From Bremia lactucae (taxonomy: Eukaryota > Oomycota > Peronosporomycetes > Peronosporales > Peronosporaceae): a stretch of 64,000 nt of DNA. Numbering within the stretch: position 1 is the first letter of the stretch; every line of letters starts with the position of its first letter. Both the position numbers and the translations under genes were made by a program. Of this stretch, positions 31,177 through 41,209 are shown in pieces. The notes below the pieces were generated by a model. It worked only from the letters and a program-made list of their open reading frames with translations. It did no database searches and was not told the DNA's origin. Where the stretch lies: positions 828,550 to 892,549 of the forward strand of contig NC_090627.1 in assembly GCF_004359215.1 (NCBI RefSeq). The letters run 5' to 3'.

Positions 31177-32100
31177 ATGGCAGTACGCACTAAGCGTACT
31201 GAAAAAGACAAAACAAATGAGTTAGCGGAAGAGTTTCTGCTAACTCGAGAATCAATTATCCGTTTCGTTCAGGATTCTATTGCTAACGCAGTGGACCGAC
31301 AGAAATGGAATGCAGACAAACATGGAAGAGCAAATGTTAATTCATTCAAATTAATGATCTAGTGCTACTCTCTACGGTAAACTTACCTAAACGATTAGTC
31401 ACTAATGTGGGTAGCATTAAACTACTACCCAAGTTCATTGGGCCTTTCCGTGTACTGCATCGAAGAGGCAATGCGTACACAATAGAATTGCGACGTAGGA
31501 TGCGAACGCATCCTACGTTTTACGTTGGTCGGCTCCGGCCGTACCATCAGTACGCGGCTTCTTCCGAGGACGGATTTGACCACTCTTTACAAGAATACCC
31601 AAAAGATTATTGTGATCGCGAACCAGATTTTCATGTTGAACCTGAAGTTTCTCAGGCCGGTTTCGAAGATCCTCGAAGCTACGATGAGCTGACGACAGCT
31701 CATCGCGGACAGCATGATACTTCCGCTCGTACTCCAACAAGGAGTACGCACTCTTCGAACGGTCTTCCAACCGCTCGATATGGTGAGCCTGCACCGTCTG
31801 CTCCAACGAGCGACGCTTACCGCGCTCGTGGTCAAGTCCCTCCTCCAAATCATGGAGGAAGCGATCGAGTTTGTCGACCATCGACACTAGATCCGACACA
31901 TGGGTCGGATTTAATTTTCACTCCTCCGCCACAACCATTGGTGAATTTCCAAGGCTGTCAACGTTTCCTTGTGGAACGTATACTCCGTGATGTGAAGGGG
32001 TAGCGAACAAGTTATCTTGTTCGCTGGTGCGGTTTACAACCTTCACATGACAGCAGGGAGCCTCGTTCCCAGCTGGTTGTTGACGTTGAGAGCCTCGTCC
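31177..32100 (+). pseudogene. Integrase C-terminus, linker and chromodomain (D1)
   Basis: The frame 31362-32003 reads KLLPKFIGPFRVLHRRGNAY and HPTFYVGRLRPYHQYAASSE, a 120-codon S/T/P-rich linker, then QRFLVERILRDVKG and a stop. Past the stop the chromodomain continues (TSYLVRWCG, PSHDSREP). This is the longest uninterrupted C-terminus of family 1. The linker is open on both strands. Confidence 0.85.
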
Positions 32101-32202
32101 GTCAGTATGACGAGACCCATCCAATGGATCATAAGGTCTATCAGAAAACACGCGCCTCTGGCGCCTGTAAATCGATGGCAAAACGTCAATCTCATCGCGC
32201 AT
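31513..32202 (-). pseudogene. Opposite-strand accessory ORF, coiled-coil end (D1)
   Basis: Two adjoining minus frames. 31918-32202 reads MRDEIDVLPSIYRRQRRVFS; 31513-31899 reads MSDLVSMVDKLDRFLHDLEE, RSLEQTVQAHHIERLEDRSK and AYSLLEYERKYHAVRDELSS, a long charged heptad-like region, then RPRKKPRTDGT as a basic tail and a stop. The match to 356-601 and 49400-49735 is close and colinear. The copy is cut upstream by the 32229 junction. Confidence 0.6.
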
Positions 32203-32239
32203 CTCGATAGAGATGCGAGCCCTTCCCCTGGATCACTGG

Positions 32240-33234
32240 TGACCCGGCGAGGACGCCGGAGGAGATCGCTGCCCGCGACGCTCTTCATGAGCATTACCTT
32301 ACGCCGAAGGTAATGACGCGAAGCCAGTATCTGACGCGTTTACGTGATCAAGCTTGTGGGGCTTCGGTGACCTGCATGAGAAAGATTCTGATCGTTTTGT
32401 TTCCAAACGAAACAAGGAGTGAAAACGAAGTCTCATTTGAGAACTGGGTTCACCGGGCCCGCAAACTCCGTAATATCTGGAATATCAGAGAGTCTGCGGA
32501 TTAAGGTGAAGCTTCGCTTCGACTTCGCTAAGCTTTAGGCCAAAGGCCAGTTACGTTCAGCATTTATGCCACAAAACGAAGTAAGGCTAGCCGATATTTC
32601 AGTGCTACGGTTGACCGTACAACCAAGGATCGAAGCCGCACTGAGGCTTTAGATCCACCTAATCCCACGTTTAGTAGTGGGAAGCGACGTTTGACGCGAG
32701 TTGACCCTCAGCTTGGAGCTCAAAAATGTCAACGTTGTACGGGCAATCTTGCCGAAGAGGTACCTCGAACTCCCAAGAGTTTTTGGAAGAGGGTTACCCT
32801 AGCCACTTCACCAGATACTAGTATTGACCCTCACGACGACGTCGCTTTAAAAGTTTCTCCACATGAAACTGAAGGTTTCCCCGCGCATCAAGCGGTGCGG
32901 GAGGGGGCCGAAATTTCGGCGGAAGCATTTGATGCTCAACGACACGAGGTGCAACTTCTTCGTGAGGTCCTTGCTCGGGTTGGGAGCTCTTTTGAGGCGG
33001 TTCGGGCGTCTTTCGCCGAAATCGCTTTTACCACGTAAAGAGGGCCAGTTGGATATCCTGGTGAGGATGCAACAATCTGCGGCACGACCGCCTGTCTCGG
33101 CGCAAGCGCCTTCAAGTCCAAGTGGGAAGGGTCCCGATATGGCTAAAGCAAGCCAACGTAAAACACTGGATGTGTACGCAGCTTGTTGGGAAGGTTTAGC
33201 GTATAAGCTAGGCCCTTCTTGGCCACGAACGTAA
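32240..33234 (+). pseudogene. Opposite-strand accessory ORF of family-3 Gypsy
   Basis: On the plus strand, opposite to the element, frame 32240-32504 reads HEHYLTPKVMTRSQYLTRLR and SFENWVHRARKLRNIW to a stop. 32691-33038 reads LGAQKCQRC and a part with EAFDAQRHEVQLLREVLARV that looks coiled-coil, ending near 33038. 33050-33234 continues with LDILVRMQQSAARPPVS and a basic KASQRKT. The last part lies opposite the integrase end. The layout parallels the accessory frames of families 1 and 2. I do not recognise the protein. Confidence 0.5.
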
Positions 33235-34420
33235 ATGGTCCAATAAAGCGCGGGCGAAATTTGGTCTTGAAGACCGCGGATACCAAGTTGGTAGGTAGGT
33301 TCTTAGCGTTTAGTAAAACTCGGTCTCCGACCATATACGAATTAATACAGTTTCTGCTTTTGGCATCTGCTTCTTGTTTTTGTTTGTCTTGGCTATCAGC
33401 CATCGTATCTCTTACATGTCTTAAGATACTAAATCGCGTCGCGAGAAACTCGCTTACTTGTTTCCGAACGGTAACAGGGCTGATATCAGCAAGCCTATCG
33501 GCCGATTCTCCCCCACCAAGCCCTTAACCCTGCAGTGGTATCGTTAATGGAACGCGCGGTTGGTAAGACCGTTTACATAGAACACAGTATAGCCTGTAGA
33601 GGCATGAACAGCGTCATTGAACGCAAACTCCACTACTGGGAGCATTGAGCTCCAGCGCTTTGGTGTCTGAGCACACACGCTGCGTTAAACGTCTTCAATG
33701 ACGCGATTGACAAGTTCAGTTCGACCATCGGTCTGTGGATGGTCCGCAGTGGACATCTCCAATCTGGTTATAAGCACTCGGAAAATTGATTTCCAGATTT
33801 ACCCGTAAAATCGGGGATCCCGATCAGAGATAATTGCCACTGGCAAACCATGTTTTCGAAACACGCGATCGATGAACAGCTTAGCTGTACCGTCTCCATC
33901 AATGGAATCTGGCACGGCTGCTTAGTAAGCCATTTTGCTCAAACGGTCAACAAAGACCACTATACCGGAGTTACCGGCTGAATCTTTCGGTAGCCCAAAG
34001 ACGAAATCCATACTAATGGACTCCCACAATCCTATGGGGACGGGAAGACTCGCCAGTGGCGCAGCAGCATGTGTCGAGGGTTTAATCCGTTGGCACGTTT
34101 CGCATGTGCGAATATATGTGCTGACCCATTTTTAAAGTTTGGGCCACCGACTCTGGCCTATGAAGCCGTAGGTCTTTTCTCAAGCGAGATGACCACCAAG
34201 GACAGTATCGTGTGCCTCATATTGGATCCGGTACTTCACCTCCTCATCATGAGGAACAATGACACGCGGAGGGTCCGCGATGTTTGTGCAACAGGTTGTT
34301 ATCGATAGAAATCGATGTAACCTTGCACGCAAACGTGCCGCCAATTTAATACCCAATTTGAGTCCTATAACGCTCGTAGCAGAGCTGCACACTGTTTATC
34401 CTTGGCGTAAGCCGAACTGA
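33143..34420 (-). pseudogene. Family-3 integrase
   Basis: The minus strand from 34392 reads VIVPHDEEVKYRIQYEAHDT (zinc finger start), TCETCQRIKP, SMDFVFGLPKDSAGNSGIVV, FVDRLSKMAY, AIISDRDPRF, TADHPQTDGRTELVNRVIED and EFAFNDAVHASTGYTVFYVN. 33403-33143 is the C-terminal domain (MADSQDKQKQEADAK, RFIGPFTFVAKKGLAYTL, RTHPVFYVGLL). Stop codons interrupt the core. Confidence 0.85.
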
Positions 34421-34429
34421 TTAATTCAG

Positions 34430-35705
34430 GAATAGGTGACGAGATAGTCGTTGAATGAGAATCTCATAATCCGGCCTGCGTGATAACGCGTCGGCCAAAG
34501 CATTTTGCTTGCCGGGCTTATACTTCACCACGAAGTTGGATTCCGCAAAAAAAGATAGTTATCGGGCCATTTTCTGTGAGAGATGGGGCGACTTAGTCGC
34601 CGTGCGCAATGATGTGTGATCTGTAAAAATCACAAACGGCTTAGAGCCGAGTGGATGACCTCTGAATTTGACGAGAGCATACTTCATAACAAGGAACTCT
34701 TTGTCATGAACTGGGTAGTTCTTTTCCGCAGCTTTAAGCTTTTTAGACTCGAACGCAATAACACGTTGATGCCCATCAACATCTGTTTGTAACAGAGCAC
34801 TGCCAATGGCAAAATCTGATGCGTCAAAGACGATACTGAAAGGCCAATTTGGGTTTGGCAGTACCAGAATCGGGGCATGGATAAGACTACCCTTAACTGC
34901 TCGAAAAGCATTATTTTCGGTGCTAGTCCAGCACCATTCTATATCTTTCTTTAGGAGTTTAGATAATGGCCTAGCCATATCAGCGTAATTTTTGCTATAT
35001 TTGTGTAAATAATTGGCGAGACCCAACCACTTAAGCAAATCCTTTTGGTTTTTAGGAACCGGCCAATCTACTATGGCTTTTACCTTAGCGGAATCGCTCT
35101 AAGGCATCGCTTTCCAATGAAGTTTTCTAAAGAAGGAATTTCGTCTGCGCCAAAAATGCATTTAGATGCATTGGCATACAATTTTTTTGTGCGCATGCAT
35201 TCGAGCACTGCTCGCAAATGGTCTAAATGGTTTTCCATATCCGACCGACCCTGCTCCGCACGACTATGGACAAAAATGTCATCGAAATAAGTCTGTGCAT
35301 AACCTCGATGAGGGCGAAACAGTTGCGTCACTAGACGATTAAATGTTGCCGGGGCGTTGGAAAGCCATTGTGGAAAACCAGCCACTCCCATTACATGCCG
35401 CTTTGGGTGCTAACCGCTGTAAGCGGGATATCACTAGCTCGCATAAGCACTTGGTAGTAACCATTGACTAAGTCCAATGCACTGTACATTGTACATCCCA
35501 CCATATTGTTCTAAAGAACATCTTTTCTAGGAATGGGGGTTTGGGCTGGTATAGTGGCAGCCTTAAGCTTATTATAAGCATGTACAATGCGCCATTTACC
35601 ATTTGGCTTTTTGACACAAAAATGTCGGTGTCGAATGAGGAGATTTGTTCTCTCGTAACATTTCAGCCTCGTGCTTTGCATGGAAGAAATCGTCAATGAC
35701 GTCAC
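34430..35705 (-). pseudogene. Family-3 reverse transcriptase and RNase H
   Basis: RT starts within 35511-35705 (HFCVKKPNGKWRIVHAYNKL). The active site is TYFDDIFVHSRAEQGRSD at about 35290 (35080-35391). RT connection and RNase H: 34559-35038 with IVFDASDFAIGSALLQTDVD, AEKNYPVHDKEFLVMKYALV and FVIFTDHTSLRTA. Stops separate the parts. Confidence 0.85.
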
Positions 35706-36508
35706 ACTGCTCCTTTGGTAAAAGCCATTGTTCTTGTGACACAGTATTTGGTTCCCATTACTAAGTCAATTTCATGATGAACACTTCTATCCGGAGCTAA
35801 AACAGATGGTGGGTTATTACATACCTTATCTTGGAATTCCTTAATTAAGGAATAAAAAGGATCCGTAGGATCTTCCAGGATCGGTGACCCATTTCGCGCA
35901 CAAAGTGCACCTTTTGTGTCATCCAGGACAGCTTCGTCTAGAAGTGACGATGAGTTTAACTCAACCATAGGTCGAATGACCATCATTTCAGATAAGTCAC
36001 CAGTTTTTAAGACTCGACCGCACTCATCAATAGACATTTCGTCTAGCTCTAAAAGAGCATGTAACGAGAGGATTGCCGCAAGGCTTACTTCCCCCTCAAT
36101 GTTACCGGTTACGCCATTTACAAGCGTATGTACTTGCTCACTCGTATCACTTTGTGAGGGTATACACGCTTCGTGTCCATCCTGTCTTGGAGTGAAGATG
36201 AAGACAATACGCCTTTTAGAGGCCGGGACATTCACGTCCCCAGGGTTTTCAGCCTGTATTGGTTCTATACAAGACATGGTGTCTAATTTGACATCCGATA
36301 AAGAGTTAAAAAACTCAACTTCCTTATCCAGCGAACGTTTACGTGTCGCCTCACGTGCATTAGGAGGATTTGACCCAAAATGCCCTGGCGAACCGCCAAT
36401 AGTGTCACTATTGACACTTAGGATGGTGCCACCTCGGCCGACCATACTCGGTGGACTTAGACGTGCCACTCCACGTATCTCAGGGATATTGCACGCTGCT
36501 TTCAGCAT
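35702..36508 (-). pseudogene. Family-3 protease-RT linker ORF (268 codons)
   Basis: This is an acidic, S/T-rich open frame. Near its C-end LIKEFQDKVCNNPPSVLAPD and VHHEIDLVMGTKYCVTR are the conserved bridge into RT. It is one of the longest open stretches of this element. It lies between the protease (37230-36510) and RT. Confidence 0.75.
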
Positions 36509-36509
36509 T

Positions 36510-37230
36510 TAGTGAATCGTTAGTATAGCGAGTGTTACTCGACGAAGTACGTGCCGTTTTACTTATTTCTGCTCAGTCGGGCTCAAAATTAATGTTTTTA
36601 ACATTAGAGTTTATTAACTCAGACATGCCAATGTCTAAAACAGTGACAGACTCATTCTTGGTATGGCCTGGCTAGAACATCATGAACCGAATTAGTAATA
36701 TTTATTGTGAGGAGTAGCTTCTCCAGACAAGCTATTGATAAGCCTTTCTGGCAAAAGCCACGGCTTCTTTTCAGGGGCGAGATGAGACATTTTACTGTCT
36801 TCACTCCCCTGACCGTGGATCAATTGGAAGTCTAAGACCTTAGGCGCCACGCGCAATATTCCTAGCAAAGTTTTGGAGAGTCATGGACCCACCTTTGCTA
36901 GGCAACAAATGAGATCATATCTCGAATCCAAATCAAGGACGAGACAGCGTTCCATACTGTCAAAGTCCAGAAACTTTATACCTAAGTTCAATGGAACTTT
37001 GGGAACAGTGACCCGAGTCCCTGTCCCTAAGCAAACAGTGTTATTGTATTATCTCCATGCGCTCTAAGTACCTCCACGTATTGTTGATTTCCCTCAATAG
37101 AAAGGCGTCGAGCATAATTGCAAGACACTCCTGAGTCAATTAAAATTGACCACGGCTTACCAAAGCCCTTTACAATCGAAATGAGCACCAAGCTAATTGG
37201 GGCAAGGTTCTATTTATTCTCACCTCCTTG
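36510..37230 (-). pseudogene. Family-3 aspartic protease with internal inversion
   Basis: The minus strand reads WSILIDSGVSCNYARRLSIE (DSG active site, about 37150) and LVLDLDSRYDLI, then breaks at about 36910. The expected continuation, ILGMAWLEHHEP and WINWKSKTLGATRNIP with HGPTFARQQ, is found on the plus strand at 36655-36905. So about 255 bp of protease are inverted. Inside the inverted part a 119-bp repeat splits HEP from WINW. Confidence 0.7.
36690..36808 (+). repeat. ~119-bp repeat module inserted in the inverted protease segment
   Basis: It runs from TATTTATTGTGAGGAGTAG to CTTCACTCCCCTGA and is closely matched at 1398-1512 and 50112-50220, where it is part of the family-1 3' region. 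The minus strand of all three reads LAPEKKPWLLPE. Here it interrupts the protease. Confidence 0.75.
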
Positions 37231-37274
37231 AGGTTTAACCGAGCCTAGGTCTTCCCCAGAAGGGCGCCCCGCAT

Positions 37275-38293
37275 CTACTGGGTATCGACGTTTCCCCGCA
37301 CCGTACCAGATCTCTGGTATAGGTCGGAGTTGGAGCTCTTTCGGGCTTTACGCAAATTTCGAAGTGGGCAGGCAGGGCGTAAATGTTTCGTGCATTCGCG
37401 CACATAACATCTACGGATGGTCTTATGCTGTTCCACAGCTTGAAGAGCCTCTTCTCCTTCCTCAACGAGGCTTATAAACATAGGTTCCGCTCTATTAGAC
37501 GGAACCCATGTGCTCGAAGAGCTTGTTCGGTAAACAGGCGTGCTAACGCGGGCAGACTTAAAGTCAAAGTCGGCGCGTAGCGCTATGGCAACTGCCTCTT
37601 CGAACGTAGCCGGATGAGATCGGAACAATTCCGTCCGGGCAATGCCTTCATTGAGACCCCCCATAAAAAAGGTCACTACAATTGCCTCTTGCACCGGGTC
37701 TTGATGCATAGATGCAATGAGAGTTCTCAACTCCTGGACAAAGACCCCCAGGGTTCTTTTACCCTGCCGAGTCGCTAGGAGTCGTGCTCGCATGCAAAAA
37801 GCCTGATCAGGCGGTGCAAACATGCTGGTCACTTGCTGTTTCAGCGAATCCCATGAGGGGAAAGCGTCGTTTATGGATGTGCTGCACATTAATGCCCACT
37901 CTATGGCTCTACCTCCAAGTTTGGACATGGCCATAGCCACATTTGCCTTTCTGGTAAGAACAAGACGTAATCAATGGACATTTCCATTTGCTCAATTCAA
38001 AAAGGGAGATTTTCTCCCTCTTTTCCCTCATTTTTTTTTACATTTACAGTTAGAGGGCGAGCCCTCGGCTCTGAGTCAGGTACGGAGATGTACCGGGTAG
38101 GCATAGATGCCGCTAAAGGGTCCTGTACCTGACCGATCAGGGAGGCTTTGTACCGCATGAAAGCTTCAAGCCTTGCATGCAGGACCTCTGGTCCCTGGGA
38201 AATAATAAATTCCACGTGCTCAAGCCCGAATAAGATTTTGAGCTTGTCATAAGCGGCGCGTTGCGCTTCTGACAATTCTGGAACCTCTTTCAC
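37275..38293 (-). pseudogene. Family-3 gag
   Basis: Two minus frames. 38293-37997 starts [20 protein letters not shown]. 37940-37275 has MAMSKLGGRAIEWALMCSTS, QGKRTLGVFVQELRTLIASM and THPATFEEAVAIAL-like blocks of the gag capsid domain, then RRCYVRECTKHLRPAC, a damaged CCHC zinc knuckle. One frame break separates the two. Confidence 0.85.
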
Positions 38294-38340
38294 TGTCGTA
38301 AAAAATAAGTCTTGTAAAGACTCAGGCGTAGGTTGACTAC

Positions 38341-38351
38341 GAGTGCTACCA
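38341..38351 (-). promoter_or_regulatory. tRNA primer binding site
   Basis: The minus strand reads TGGTAGCACTC two bases inside the LTR. Confidence 0.7.
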
Positions 38352-38353
38352 GG

Positions 38354-38838
38354 TGTAGCGGAGCTATCACGCTCCTAAAGTCAGAGAAAGACTCTCAGAC
38401 TCAGAGAGTCACTTAGTTCTATTGAGCTTATGGGTTTAACAACTCTGGGAGTCGTACATGCTATTAAAGCTTAAGGAATCCTAGTTCAAGGGATTCAGGG
38501 GTTCGTAAAGCCAAGTGGCAACTAGTGCCCAAGAGGATATACCTTAGAAAGGCTTCTATCTCTTACAAATCAATGCGCAAGCCTTAGGAAGGCACTTAAC
38601 GCTTTAAGATCAATGAGGAACTGCACTTTATTTAATTATTTAAATCTAAAAACCTTACCCTAGCTAATTTAAAATAGATTTCGGCCCCAGATTTATATCT
38701 GGCGGCGACCACATAATTATTGCCCATATTTAATGGGATTTAAGCAACTAACTATTTTAAAATTAGATAAAGGGTATTTTACCCATTTAGTAAATGTACC
38801 ACAACAACGGTTCTCCAACCGATGTGTGCCCCATTACA
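38354..38838 (-). repeat. Family-3 5' LTR, minus strand (485 bp)
   Basis: The reverse complement starts TGTAATGGGGCACACATCGG and ends GCTACA at 38354. There is no second copy in the window to confirm the ends, but the primer binding site fixes the inner boundary. Confidence 0.75.
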
Positions 38839-38888
38839 CTATCAGCTTAAAGACATGAACTTTCCCTAGTGACCCTGCCAGTTTAGCA

Positions 38889-39308
38889 GTGGTCAATAAA
38901 ACTACGTCCTATGACCGACCTCTCGGCGGTATCATAGGCGAGTTTGATGCTAAAAGCGTGAGCGAGGCTCAACGCTTTTTGATTAAGCGATTAGCCATCA
39001 CACGAAAAGTCCGTGACGAGATGGCAAGCGCACAGGACAAGCAAAAAGAATATGCTGACCGAAATGGTCTCAAAATTAACGAACGCTTTAAAGTGGGTGA
39101 AAAAGTACTATTAAGTATTGCTACCCTACCTAAAAATGCAATTTTTGTACTACCTGGAGGTACTACGAAGTTGTTGCACCGTTTCATTGGGCCCTTTAAG
39201 GTGGTAATAGAGGTTGGTGACTCAAATTATAGGCTCACCCTTCCCTCGTATATAAAGACGCGCCGTATTTTAAGTGGGTCGTCTGAAACGGTATGTAGAC
39301 TCAAATGA
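38889..39308 (+). pseudogene. Family-2 integrase C-terminal domain
   Basis: It reads VRDEMASAQDKQKEYADRNG, GEKVLLSIATLPKNAIFVLP and LLHRFIGPFKVVIEVGDSNY in one open frame of 139 codons. It is better preserved than the equivalent at 20385-20760. Confidence 0.85.
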
Positions 39309-39369
39309 GCCTCATACCCCCATTCGTCGAAGAAGACGATGGTGACGCCGACTGTGAGTCTAGCGGCGA

Positions 39370-40334
39370 TCAGATGAGGGAGACGGTGAATTTACTTGGT
39401 GACTGCCTATGAAAAGGAGCACCAGCTGAGGCCTCTTCGCTAGTCTCAAATGGACTAGCAGAAGTAGCGTAGTGAGAAGAAACAGGGGGTACAGTACCGC
39501 CCATGATTTCTTTCACACGCAAGCGGGCGATATTAATTCGCTGCGACCGCTGTATCATCGCATCGGAATGCGGATGAATGCGGCGCAAGAATTTCGCCTC
39601 GTATTGGTCGGGCGTTTCATTTAAACGCAACACGACCGGGTCTTCCATAATTTAATGACACCATAATAGTTTTGAGCATTTAGAAAAGCGCGTTTTTTGA
39701 GCGACGCTATTGTCCCGTTTACACGAGGCCATTCAGAGAGAGGGAGCATAAGTGATATGCCACCCGTCACACAGCCACGTTTAATACGGCTGGCTTGTGA
39801 CAGCGACTAAGCACATTCACGCGTCGTCGGCGGAGCGTTACGCTCAGAATCCTCTATGTCAGAACCATTATGGATAATGGTCTGAGCAAAAGACGGTGTG
39901 GTTTTACCCAACGGAGAAGCGGCTGCGCCTTTATGGGCAGCGCTCGCAATAACCGTCGCTGCGCTATCCAGCGCAGACGACGAGACAGCATTCGTAAGTG
40001 TTGCTGTCTCCATGTTATGAGCAATGATAGAAGTTTGGATGGGCAATAATGTGCCATCATCCTTCCTCGTGAGATCCTTGTCCGCATCATTACTTTGAGG
40101 TGACGGCAACGGTCTCGACTCATTGTAGTCGACAATGAGCGACGGATCAACATCCTCACTGATTAAGTGGGATGAATCCTTAAGCCCCGTTAACGCGACA
40201 GCAGCAGTAGCGGTCGGCGTTTCAGCTAAGGCATTGGACGCTGCAGGGCGTGTTAACGCGGCGCGCGCGCTAAATGCAAGAGTTAGTGGGCGTCTTCGCA
40301 GACGACCCTCCAACGTTGCCCATGTAGGTGGCAC
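39370..40334 (-). pseudogene. Opposite-strand accessory ORF, second family-2 copy
   Basis: 39807-40334 is a 175-codon minus frame with LAETPTATAAVALTGLKDSS, SEDVDPSLIVDYNESRPLPS and AQTIIHNGSDIEDSERNAPP. After a stop the LERGCVTGG-like and VNG...NAQNYYGV parts follow. 39370-39648 reads LNETPDQYEAKFLRRIHPHS and ASPFETSEEASAGAPFHRQ. The order matches 20826-22390 with many amino-acid differences but the same frame, which is open here across a part that is broken there. Confidence 0.6.
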
Positions 40335-40466
40335 CTTTGGCGCCGTGTATGAAAACAGAGGTCGCTAGAGTGAATCAGAGACTTAGCGGCGCGTCAAGCA
40401 GCATAGTTCTTCCTTCCACTTTATCGAAGTTTAAAATGTAACTTCGTTCTTTAAGGGAGTGGATAG

Positions 40467-40995
40467 TGTAACTGGCTAAAGTTGCCCTAATGTTACACAG
40501 TCCCCGTTAAATACACTTGGTGTACTCAAGGGGATGGTCAATTTCTTAAATAAAGTAATTAGACCCACCACTTGAGTGTGGTTCACATTTGTGACCAACC
40601 CTTGTGTATGTGATGCACATAGGTGCATTCACATTAGGAGGGATGTCGCCTAGCGTCATCCGTTACGCGAGATATATAGAGATACGCTCGCAAAACATAT
40701 TAGTGTAATCAATAGAGATGACAGTTCAATTTGGTAAAAATTGGAATTTATATTTAATGCGATTATATTTAAATCGGTCTCAAACTACTTTCTACTTATC
40801 AAGTGCGCACGAGGAGTCGAATCACCGCTCCCGTGACGACACGTTTACCAGAGTACCTAGTGCGTTGGATGAGGTCGCTAAGGCGCCCACCACAATTACC
40901 TCACGGCACACGAAATTAGACGGTCAAACAGCTTCTCCGCTGCGCTAGGGTGTGTGCTTAAGTAGAGCGTGCCCCCATAAAGACTTGCCCACCTA
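40467..40995 (+). repeat. Family-2 3' LTR (529 bp)
   Basis: It starts TGTAACTGGCTAAAGTTGCC and ends CCACCTACA. Relative to 22466-23018 it lacks a few short blocks, such as the middle of the GATGACGCC repeat. Confidence 0.85.
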
Positions 40996-41007
40996 CAACT
41001 TTCAACT

Positions 41008-41209
41008 TAAGAAGTGCGCACGTGAAGACGGATTACCGCTTCCGTGACGACACTTGTACTAAAGTACTTAGCTCGTTGGGTGAGGTCGCTTAGGGGCCCA
41101 CCAACAATCTCACTGCACGTGTGAGAAGACGGTCAAACCGCCTTCTCACTGTGCCTAAAGGTGTGTGCGTAAGTAGAGCGTGGCTGCTATAGTAGCACCT
41201 GTCTACACC
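41008..41209 (+). repeat. Isolated 3' half of a family-2-like LTR
   Basis: It starts AAGTGCGCACGTGAAGACGG, keeps CTCCGTGACGACAC-like and GTGGGTGAGGTCGCT-like blocks and ends CACCTGTCTACA. It repeats, with about 15-20 percent visible differences, the last 190 bases of the neighbouring LTR. Confidence 0.65.

Larger units (their letters stand above)
26871..32229 (+). mobile_element. Family-1 Gypsy chromovirus copy D1, 3' truncated
   Basis: It runs from the 5' LTR through gag, protease, RT, integrase and chromodomain and is cut at about 32229, just past the chromodomain, by the end of the family-3 element. Compared with the copy at 43787-50894 it lacks the gag C-terminus and zinc knuckle, part of protease and all of RNase H. 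It is preceded by a run of nine or more G at 26841. Confidence 0.9.
32230..38838 (-). mobile_element. Family-3 Gypsy, minus strand, 3' LTR missing
   Basis: Read on the minus strand from 38838: 5' LTR, primer binding site, gag, protease, RT, RNase H, integrase and a 3' region carrying a plus-strand frame. The 3' LTR is not found; the element is joined at 32229/32230 to copy D1. It inserted beside a family-2 fragment that continues at 38845. Its sequence is clearly separate from families 1 and 2. Confidence 0.85.
38845..40995 (+). mobile_element. Family-2 Gypsy, 3' fragment
   Basis: It carries the integrase C-terminus (38889-39308), the 3' region with the opposite-strand frame (39370-40334) and the 3' LTR (40467-40995). 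It begins at the edge of the family-3 LTR. It parallels 20380-23018. Confidence 0.85.
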
